A stretch of 64,000 nucleotides of DNA. Origin: Mangrovimicrobium sediminis (GTDB lineage: Bacteria; Pseudomonadota; Gammaproteobacteria; Pseudomonadales; Halieaceae). Location of the stretch: assembly GCF_004745945.1 (NCBI RefSeq), contig NZ_SRLE01000011.1, forward strand, positions 124,001-188,000, given 5' to 3'. The notes beneath the pieces were generated by a model that was given only the letters and a program-made list of their open reading frames with translations, had not been told where the DNA came from and did no database searches. Both the position numbers and the translations under genes were made by a program. Shown piece by piece: positions 57,318-64,000 of the stretch; the first letter of the stretch is position 1; each line of letters opens with the position of its first letter.

Positions 57318-57989
57318 ATGATAACAATTGCTGCCAACACGCTTGGAGAGTGTTGGGTAAAATGCATACAGTCCGTGCTCGATCACGGGCAAATACACCA
57401 TGATGAAGATGTCGTCATCCAGGAGGTTCTGGGACTCTCGGTGGCGATCTCTTACCCTTCTTCAGAAGATCTTTTTATCGCCAATGTGGGAGATCAGAAC
57501 GTCATTGACAAGATGCTCAGAAAATTCTCCAAAGGTATTGTGATGAAGGATCGTCCGTTCACCTACGGACAACTTATCTATGACATGAACGGTATCGATC
57601 AATTTGAGTGGATGGTAGAACGCCTGCAGGCGAAACCTGAGACCAAGTCAGCGACGATCTCTCTGGTGACGCCAGGATTGAGTGACCCCAACTTACCTTG
57701 CCTCAGTGTCTTGGATGCGAAAATTCGCAATGATGACCTCCATCTTCAATTTTTCTTCCGCAGCCAGAATATCTTCGGTCGCCAATATGCCAACTTGCTT
57801 GCGATCGCCGCCCTGCATGAACGATTGGCGCATCGGCTTGAGTGTGGTGTTGGCAGCCTGAAGGGCTCGATCGCATCCGCCCATATCTACGGGTACGATC
57901 TGGCAGATGCCCGCAAGCTGGTCAAATCTCACTCCACCAGGATCACAGACCGCTACTACAGCATGGGGCCCGCTTCGATCCGATCTTAG
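57318..57989 (+). CDS. Thymidylate-synthase-like protein, archaeal type
   Basis: A 223-residue protein with the thymidylate synthase fold signature. The start AANTLGECWVKCIQSVLDHG matches the archaeal (methanogen-type) family. Further matches are TYGQLIYDMNGIDQFEWM, the catalytic region LPCLSVLD (Cys about residue 128), FFRSQNIFGRQYANLLAI (about 140, with the Asn that favours uracil) and SAHIYGYDL (about 187). The paired arginines that bind the substrate phosphate (normally SRR) are replaced by KSA, so a different substrate or carrier-bound base is likely. ThyA-fold enzymes include dUMP methylases and (hydroxy)methylases of UMP/CMP/dCMP. The gene stops 5 bases before the convergent NACHT gene. 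Confidence 0.82.
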   Translation: MITIAANTLGECWVKCIQSVLDHGQIHHDEDVVIQEVLGLSVAISYPSSEDLFIANVGDQNVIDKMLRKFSKGIVMKDRPFTYGQLIYDMNGIDQFEWMVERLQAKPETKSATISLVTPGLSDPNLPCLSVLDAKIRNDDLHLQFFFRSQNIFGRQYANLLAIAALHERLAHRLECGVGSLKGSIASAHIYGYDLADARKLVKSHSTRITDRYYSMGPASIRS

Positions 57990-57994
57990 TGCTC

Positions 57995-60900
57995 CTACCG
58001 GTCTTTCTGGGCGCTCAGGATCGCCTCTCGGGCAGTTCTGATCAGTGCGCGATAGTCCTTGAGTCGCTTTTTGCTTCCGTGGGAGAGGAAGAAAGCCTCA
58101 GCGAGGTCAATCAATTGCAGGCGCTCCGCCAGGGGCCAATCCGAGCTTGCTTCGATGTGGGCCTCCAGCTCCCGGTGATACCCACTGCCCGCAGGAAAAT
58201 TACAAGGATCCTGGATCTCACGCTGCACCCTTTCCAGCTGCCTCTGTTCGGGTGACAGGTACAGTTCTGCGATCAACTCGCTAGGACGCTTGTCTGTGCT
58301 TTTATATACATTGCGCACGACAGAATCTGTAGAACTATCCAAATTACGCTCCATGGAGCCTCCATGTCCGTGAACCCGATTTCGAACGGATAGAGGTATT
58401 TGTTGGCGGCTCTGGGCCAAACCAGCTTCGAGGATGAAACCAATATCCTTGTCTGTCTCGGCCCTTTCAAATAACAGGTGTAGTTGTTGCGCAGTAAAGT
58501 CATTGCGACGCAGTACTCCGCGTTTTATCAACTGCATCGCGCGTACGGGTGAAACCGAATCTGCCAGCCGAAGTATCTGGTCACGGTTTTGCCGGATTTC
58601 CTCTACCTGCAGGACGCGATCTTTCGTCAGCACGTTAAGTATTCGTGGCGATAGCTCCGTGCTCTGGCCGATGTTCTTCAATATGGCGCGTTGGGCACCG
58701 TTGAACTGAGAAGTATTGACCTTCTTGGTAGCAAGTAGGGCCAGAAGCTCGAGTTCCAGAGGGTCACCATCGTTGACATTGAGCGCACGCTTCCAATGCC
58801 CTCGAAACTCGTCCTCACCAATGATCTTGTTGCGTACCATGAAGCTGAGCTCTACCACCGTCGCATTGGCTATCGCGTCGGCACGCTCGCCGTCTTCCAA
58901 TTCACCTACGACCAGCTTTTGCGCACTGGTCATATGTAACAACCAGTCGGGCTGGCCAATGACCACGTGTGGCAGTAATTCCAGCCAGACATTCCGTCTG
59001 TCGATGAGTAGGTGCTGCAGGCGCTCCAAGCGGACACGCCCTTGAGAAAAGCTTGTCAAGGCATACCAGAACGCGACGCCTTCAAGCGCAGAAGTGAGCT
59101 CGTCCGGTAGTGGATGTTTCTGAAAATGGCGGCCTGGTGATGGCGTCCGGCCAAGGTAGGCTAAACTTCTCGTAACTTCATCGACGTCTTCACCGCGCAT
59201 GCAACGAATAATACCTCTTACCCAGAGGTCATTTTGCGGTGCAGAGTGGCGACCCACCGGTTCTGGAAGAATCTTTAGTCTTGCATCATCCCGAAATGCT
59301 GCACAAGCCAAGAGAGGTGAGATTTGCCAGGCAGCTTGTACGAAATGTTCAGGTGGATGATCAAACAGTTCGAATGCGAAAACTATCGGCATGGACCACC
59401 GATGCAAGTCGAAGTCTTTGCCCGCCTGGAGTAGATGATGTTGTGGGTGACTGGTCAGGAAGACGGCTACCAGGTACTCCTGTATTGTTTCATGAGTGAA
59501 CCTGATATTTGAACCGTTGCCTATGGTCTGAATCAGTAAGCCTTGCACAGTTCGGTCAATAAATGGGGTTGTTCTGTCACCCAGTGCCGGGCGTAACCGA
59601 TCTTCTGCGTATCCAGGAGTACAGGCCACAAGCCCATCGCAGCGCATCGAATAGGCAAGCAATGCCAGGGCCTCTTGTGTTTCATCCTCTGAATAGATGG
59701 ATGGTTCGCCCGCGGACAAATCCTTATCAACTTCCCGGCGTAACCAGGCCCCAAAGAATCGACTATAAAGGTCGGCGAGGCCGTCGGGGAGCTCGCCATT
59801 TTCGCGCCAGAGCCAAGCCGTCATCTGGAGGAGGAGCGGACTTCTTGCGATCATCTGCGCGGTGGATTTCTGCGTCAGTGACTCCCAGAAAGCTTGCACT
59901 GTGTCAGGGACATCATCCAGATATTTGGCAACGAACCGCTGCTGTTGCGATGTGCCCATGGATCGCAGCTCGATAGTTTTTCCAGCGAAGTAGGGTAGGT
60001 GAGCGGCGCGCGTAGAAACAATAATCTTCGCACCAGGAAATTCCTTCAGGAGATCACTCAGGTCAGTCGTACATTGTTTAAAATGTGGTGACGGACACTC
60101 ATTTAGTCCGTCCAACACTAACGCCAATTGGCCGGATTCGAGTGCAAGTGAGATATCTGCCCATTTCAGTGGTCGGATCTCTCGACAGATCAGATCACGG
60201 AGACCTTCACCCGTGTATCCCGAGATTGGGATATACAGCGCCCAGTCATCATTCACGGTGCGGTAAGCAAAGTTGATGTCTCGCACCAGTTTCAGCAGGC
60301 TCGTGCTCTTCCCAGAGCCCGGCTCCCCGACTAGAAACGCGGGATACACCCGGGTGGCGATCTCTAGAAACTGGCTTTTGTCCATGGCCATGTCCCCGCT
60401 GGACCTCTCGGAGGAGAGATAATCCTCATTGGACTGATAACGACGACGTCCGGAGTTTTTGTCACGCTGCCGGGCAGTAGCTTCAAGTGGCACAAACAGT
60501 TGCTCGTCGGCTACTCTTGCTTCCACCAATTCATGGCAGTAGGTGCTCACCGTCGAGAAGTAAACGGCGGGATCAGTCTTCTGCAATTCCTTGATCCATG
60601 AATCGAACTTAGGGCTTACAACTGCCAGATCGCGCTTTTCCCACCAAGTTTCGGCTTCTTCATGTGATAGATTGGCTGTGGTTCCTCGGTCTCCGCCTGC
60701 TCTGACAAGAACTACCTCTTTGTGCTGTGAATTCTTAGTTGTTGCATGCGTGAGGACAAGCGGACCGTGTGAAAAGTCGCGCGGGGCAACTGCAAAAAGG
60801 AGCACGTCAGTTCCCTGGTATCTCGCCCAATAAGGATCAAAATCTAACCGATCAGTTGGAACTTTCCAGCGCCATCGCCCACGGTTTTGGGTGCGCCATC

Positions 60901-61234
60901 CATCCTTGTTTAGAACCTTGTCAGAGATCAGGCGGGTGAAAGAGTCCCTATTGCCATCGAACCCACTTTTGTCGAGGCCGACTGCATTGCCTTCATCGTC
61001 GATGCCGAGCACGACCATACCGCCTGAGCCGTTTGCCATACTGACCAGGGCTTTTATCAGGTTGAAGACATAGTCCGCATCGTTACTTTCCGCGGCCTCC
61101 TGAGGATTCTGGGCCTTGATCGCCGCCTTGAACTCCAGCCAATCGACCTCGCTCCCCTCGGTCAGTTGGAGAATCGCGTCAAGCTCATTGTTCTTGATAT
61201 CGAGTGCTTGATTGACGAATTCAAATGCGTTCAT
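57995..61234 (-). CDS. AlbA_2 (Schlafen-like) plus NACHT ATPase
   Basis: A 1079-residue protein. Residues about 25-140 are an AlbA_2/Schlafen-type domain: SEVDWLEFKAAIKAQ and GGMVVLGIDDEGNAVGLDKS. The middle is a NACHT-type STAND ATPase with Walker A VGEPGSGKSTSLLKLV (about 301), Walker B LALVLDGLNECPSPHF (about 368) and sensor KIIVSTRAAHLP. The long helical C-terminus (about 600-1079) probably senses a ligand. Bacterial NACHT proteins detect phage components and trigger effectors; here the AlbA_2 domain, nuclease-like in Schlafens, may be the effector. I chose the ATG at 61234 (MNAFEFVNQ) with AAGGA upstream; an ATG 12 codons earlier is weaker. Confidence 0.86.
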   Translation of the reverse strand: MNAFEFVNQALDIKNNELDAILQLTEGSEVDWLEFKAAIKAQNPQEAAESNDADYVFNLIKALVSMANGSGGMVVLGIDDEGNAVGLDKSGFDGNRDSFTRLISDKVLNKDGWRTQNRGRWRWKVPTDRLDFDPYWARYQGTDVLLFAVAPRDFSHGPLVLTHATTKNSQHKEVVLVRAGGDRGTTANLSHEEAETWWEKRDLAVVSPKFDSWIKELQKTDPAVYFSTVSTYCHELVEARVADEQLFVPLEATARQRDKNSGRRRYQSNEDYLSSERSSGDMAMDKSQFLEIATRVYPAFLVGEPGSGKSTSLLKLVRDINFAYRTVNDDWALYIPISGYTGEGLRDLICREIRPLKWADISLALESGQLALVLDGLNECPSPHFKQCTTDLSDLLKEFPGAKIIVSTRAAHLPYFAGKTIELRSMGTSQQQRFVAKYLDDVPDTVQAFWESLTQKSTAQMIARSPLLLQMTAWLWRENGELPDGLADLYSRFFGAWLRREVDKDLSAGEPSIYSEDETQEALALLAYSMRCDGLVACTPGYAEDRLRPALGDRTTPFIDRTVQGLLIQTIGNGSNIRFTHETIQEYLVAVFLTSHPQHHLLQAGKDFDLHRWSMPIVFAFELFDHPPEHFVQAAWQISPLLACAAFRDDARLKILPEPVGRHSAPQNDLWVRGIIRCMRGEDVDEVTRSLAYLGRTPSPGRHFQKHPLPDELTSALEGVAFWYALTSFSQGRVRLERLQHLLIDRRNVWLELLPHVVIGQPDWLLHMTSAQKLVVGELEDGERADAIANATVVELSFMVRNKIIGEDEFRGHWKRALNVNDGDPLELELLALLATKKVNTSQFNGAQRAILKNIGQSTELSPRILNVLTKDRVLQVEEIRQNRDQILRLADSVSPVRAMQLIKRGVLRRNDFTAQQLHLLFERAETDKDIGFILEAGLAQSRQQIPLSVRNRVHGHGGSMERNLDSSTDSVVRNVYKSTDKRPSELIAELYLSPEQRQLERVQREIQDPCNFPAGSGYHRELEAHIEASSDWPLAERLQLIDLAEAFFLSHGSKKRLKDYRALIRTAREAILSAQKDR

Positions 61235-61325
61235 GGTTGTCCTTATATTGAACGATGACGGAGGTCTCACGTCGGCACGTCAAACGGTACATGGGAATCA
61301 CCGACTGTATGGTCACAGAGATTCT

Positions 61326-62369
61326 CTAGCGCAAAAGGTCATAGAATCCCGAGGGCGTAATGACGGCGGGAGAGGACGCCACCTCGGTCAATGAGTGTTC
61401 GAGCACCCCGGAGCCGAGCCTCGTGAGGTTGTCCCTGACGCGCAGGGGTATCGCCCGTTCGTGTTGGCCAAGGAACGTCAGAGCCTGGCTTACCGACCAT
61501 TCATTCGCCCCGGTATCGCCAAACTCATGGCCGAACCGCGCAACGACACGCTCTTTGGTCGCGTTTGCCAGCGCCAATCTGGTCATAAATTGATCGAGAA
61601 GTGAATAGTTGATCGCTCTGGCTCGCGCCGCTGCAATCTGCTTTTCGACCTCTGAAAGGTGATTGTAGGCGGCCGCCGCGGACATCGCGGCGAAATCGCC
61701 AATCTCCATATTCTTCGTGTGTAACCAGCGATCACGCCCCGTACTTCTTATGGCAGTAAGCCCATTTTTGCAGATCAACACCACGCGGCCCCAGTTCAAT
61801 CGGTATGAGCTATAGCCATTATTCAGACCATAGACGACTCTGCAAGTGAGCCCCACCTGGTGATCGCTCCCAGGCACGGAGAATTCTTCCACGACTTCTC
61901 CAAACGGCGTGTGAGATACCGCTTCGCGCGGAGCAATACCAAGTCGCTGCAGCGATTGTACCAAGACACGCCGGAAATCCTGTTGGTTCATCTCAACGAA
62001 ATTTGGCGAGGTGAGTCCATAGATCCGGCGACCATCGCTGGCTTCCATACTCCTGAGCACATAACCCGAATTGGACAGGGCGCATTCGAGCCGCTGGACG
62101 AGGTCGGCTGTACCCAGGTTGTACCATTGCTTCATAGTCGCGGTCTGATCAAGGTCGCGCCAGATGTGAGAACCCAGCTGGTGGATCAACTTGGCGTCGA
62201 GATTTCCCGAGAAGGCTCGGCCCGCTGTCGAGATTGTGATTTGTCGATAGGAGGGTGAGATCGCCACCGATACGCGGTCGTTCAGTGGAGTGGACGTGAT
62301 CAGCCCCTCGAAATCGATAACGTTATCGAGAGCGGTATCGATAGACAAAGGAGAAGCAGAAAGTCGCAT
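61326..62369 (-). CDS. DUF932-like protein
   Basis: A 347-residue protein that resembles the DUF932 (phage/plasmid-like, TIGR03299) family, judging by GLTCRVVYGLNNGYSSYRLNWGRVVLICKNGLTAIR (about residue 170) with the conserved R-x(n)-C-x-NGL ending. DUF932 proteins are common on plasmids and ICEs and their role is unknown. The ATG at 62369 follows GGAGG by 5 bases; an in-frame ATG nine codons upstream has no site. It lies 91 bases upstream of the NACHT gene in the same direction and may share its transcript. Confidence 0.7.
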   Translation of the reverse strand: MRLSASPLSIDTALDNVIDFEGLITSTPLNDRVSVAISPSYRQITISTAGRAFSGNLDAKLIHQLGSHIWRDLDQTATMKQWYNLGTADLVQRLECALSNSGYVLRSMEASDGRRIYGLTSPNFVEMNQQDFRRVLVQSLQRLGIAPREAVSHTPFGEVVEEFSVPGSDHQVGLTCRVVYGLNNGYSSYRLNWGRVVLICKNGLTAIRSTGRDRWLHTKNMEIGDFAAMSAAAAYNHLSEVEKQIAAARARAINYSLLDQFMTRLALANATKERVVARFGHEFGDTGANEWSVSQALTFLGQHERAIPLRVRDNLTRLGSGVLEHSLTEVASSPAVITPSGFYDLLR

Positions 62370-62692
62370 AGGAGCCTCCAATCGCAACAAAAACATGCCG
62401 TTTGAGACGTCGCTACGTCTAAAGGCACCACAAAAAAAAGTTTTGTCTGTGCGACACCCAGTGGAACTGAGTATCGATTTTTGAGGAGTCGGGCAGTACC
62501 CGTCTCTGATTGGAGTTGCTCTGAGAGCGCGAAGGAGAATACGGCAGTCACTTTCCCGTTGTCAACACATAAATGTGAGTCCTTTGGGTGCCTGGCGACC
62601 AGGTATCGTCGTAGTGGATTTTATGCAAACCTCCAACAAGCTATCCCCCCTACCTACCTTGACTGTGGCAGGCGGCGGATTGCCGCTCACCG
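62370..62692. other. 323-base intergenic region, no gene recognised
   Basis: Both flanking genes are on the minus strand, so this region should contain the promoter of the DUF932-like/NACHT genes. The only structures I noticed are a short CCTGG-CGA-CCAGG palindrome near 62595 and a run of A residues at 62432-62440. No clear promoter or terminator can be claimed. Confidence 0.4.
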
Positions 62693-64000
62693 TCAATGAA
62701 AATTGAATGGCAACAGTGTATCCAACGCGTGTATCCGCTCCTGGTTAGAGGTGGCATGGCGTAGTTCACCCAGATGCGCCGAGGGGAAGGGTGCTTCAGG
62801 GCAGGTGCGCCTGGGTGGTTCAAGCTCAAGTGCTAAGCTGTCGCCGAGCGCGTGCAGGCAGTGGGCCATCCAGTGCAGTATGGCGCTATTTTCCTCATCG
62901 CAACATTCGTCCACCGCCTTTTGCAGGTAAACGACGGCCTCAACGCTTTTGAGTGAATTCGCCAACATCCAGGCTCGGTAGGCATTGATTAGCATCCAAG
63001 GATGCCCCTCGTGGTTCTGCCAATCATCGAAACAGCCGAGATACTCCAGTTGTTCCTGGGTCTCCTCGGAACCGCGCACCAGCCAGCGCAGTAATAGATA
63101 GTGCTCGAAGCGCAATGGCGAAGCGCTGCGTGCCAATTGTCGGATGCTCGGGGCGCCGGATTTGCCGGTGGCCTGCTCAGTGATCGCCCTGATAGCTAGC
63201 GGTGCATCGGGATGCTGCAAGTCCATCAATGCAATAGCCTTGTAGATTTCAGTTTGTCGACGATTACTGGTGGCTTGATCCGGATCGGAAAGTTGCGAAA
63301 ACTGCTCTAATGCGGCCTCAAAATACGCCAGGGCTTGTGGGTACTCGCCGCGAAAAGCACACAGTTGCCCCAGGGTAGAGTGCAATTTGCCATGATTCAG
63401 GCGACCTGGAACTGCGATGGGTTGCGTCAGCCAATCCTCTATGAAGGGTACTGCACTGGTAAAGTCGAAACCGTTGGTCGCGCTAATGGCTATTCTCAAG
63501 GCTGCCTCACACGCATCGTGAGCCGATTCCTCCTTGAGGGCGTTAGCTGCCGCCATGACTTGCGCCACCTGCTGGACGTCACATTGCCCCAAATGGTTGG
63601 CGCCGGCGAGCTGAGCAGATTTCATCTGGAGTTCCAGAAGACCGGGCAATCGCGCGCTAGAAGGATGATAGTTGTCCAGCCAGGTGAGCGCCCGCCCCAG
63701 GCTGCCTGCATCGAAGCGTTTGTGCGCAATGCGGTATCGGACTTCCGCGAGATATTTTCGCCACAGCGCGGCGTCGCACCGCGTGCGCTCCCCCAGTAGC
63801 GCAAGTACATCATGGAAGAGCGAGTGTCCGGGTTCCTTTGTCAGGTGCGTGCATATCGCAAACCAGGTAGCGGGGTCCAGGTCACTCTCCGCCTCTCGGT
63901 ACAGCCGATCAATTTCGGCGACATCAGTACTCTGCAGGAGGCAATGGCCTGGCCAACCGGTGCGATTCAGCAGTTTTTTCTTGGTCTTGTCTGAACTGCC
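62693..64000 (-). CDS. Helical-repeat protein, truncated at the window edge
   Basis: The reading frame is open from the right edge (64000) to its stop at 62693, at least 435 residues, so the apparent TTG start at 63649 is internal. I do not recognise a named family. Residues corresponding to 62700-63600 are rich in alanine and leucine helices with TPR-like spacing (LGQLCAFRGEYPQALAYFEAALEQF and similar). The edge part reads SSDKTKKKLLNRTGWPGHCL, followed by acidic helices. A scaffold or sensor role is possible; the N-terminal domain is outside the window. Confidence 0.6.
   Translation of the reverse strand, partial: GSSDKTKKKLLNRTGWPGHCLLQSTDVAEIDRLYREAESDLDPATWFAICTHLTKEPGHSLFHDVLALLGERTRCDAALWRKYLAEVRYRIAHKRFDAGSLGRALTWLDNYHPSSARLPGLLELQMKSAQLAGANHLGQCDVQQVAQVMAAANALKEESAHDACEAALRIAISATNGFDFTSAVPFIEDWLTQPIAVPGRLNHGKLHSTLGQLCAFRGEYPQALAYFEAALEQFSQLSDPDQATSNRRQTEIYKAIALMDLQHPDAPLAIRAITEQATGKSGAPSIRQLARSASPLRFEHYLLLRWLVRGSEETQEQLEYLGCFDDWQNHEGHPWMLINAYRAWMLANSLKSVEAVVYLQKAVDECCDEENSAILHWMAHCLHALGDSLALELEPPRRTCPEAPFPSAHLGELRHATSNQERIHALDTLLPFNFH

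Noticed and set aside
63335-63799. 154-residue plus-strand frame
   Set aside because: Antisense to the open repeat-protein frame, which has better helical-repeat character.
1-64000. tRNA genes, att sites, CRISPR arrays, rRNA and IS elements
   Set aside because: None seen by eye; no transposase-like protein with terminal repeats and no cloverleaf-like sequence were found.

Overview
The window looks like part of an integrative and conjugative element (ICE) from a gammaproteobacterium (a Pseudomonas, Marinobacter or Halomonas-type host is my inference from protein style and moderately high GC). No 16S rRNA, tRNA, integrase, relaxase or element end is visible, so both ends of the element lie outside. 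The clearest anchor is a run of mating-pair genes of the PFGI-1/ICEclc class (G-type T4SS, TIGR037xx families) at 9125-21482.

Layout. (1) 46-3597: two toxin-antitoxin units, hipBA on the minus strand and an Xre/RES pair on the plus strand. The RES gene is followed, with overlapping signals, by a DEDDh exonuclease. Palindromic operator candidates lie between the two units. (2) 3674-8851: a compact three-gene operon. It holds a membrane-anchored protein with a nuclease-like domain, a RecQ helicase fused to a phosphoribosyltransferase domain (RqlH/PsyrT type) and a DprA-like protein (RqlI/PsyrA type). (3) 9125-21482: the T4SS genes, mostly with overlapping stops and starts. One gene (DUF3487) carries an apparent single-base deletion that fuses it in frame to its neighbour. 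(4) 21495-22567: a small ICE protein and an HEPN-type protein. (5) 22815-38233: a VWA protein, an SNF2 helicase with a DUF3883 end, a DUF262 protein, a DUF1156 DNA methyltransferase, an AAA ATPase with a DUF4276 (Toprim-like) partner, and a DUF499 ATPase. This resembles the helicase-methylase-ATPase (Hma) and DISARM-related anti-phage arrays with extra genes embedded. (6) 38352-46378: a second protein with the nuclease-like domain of region 2, then an 1831-residue sacsin-like GHKL ATPase ending in DUF3883. (7) 46375-52199, minus strand: a RecB/AddA-like helicase-nuclease and an AddB-like nuclease. (8) 52602-57989: HD hydrolase, PLD-family nuclease, an unknown protein, DUF3293, a PurM/ThiL-like ATP-dependent enzyme and a thymidylate-synthase-like protein of archaeal type. 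(9) 57995-64000, minus strand: an AlbA_2-NACHT ATPase, a DUF932-like protein and a repeat-rich protein running off the window.

Reading: this is an ICE whose transfer genes are interrupted and followed by a long defence island. The strongest leads are the ThyA-like/PurM-like pair next to a Schlafen-type NACHT protein, and the shared nuclease-like membrane protein family seen once beside RqlHI and once beside the DUF1156/DUF499 array. All family assignments come from reading motifs; no database search was possible.
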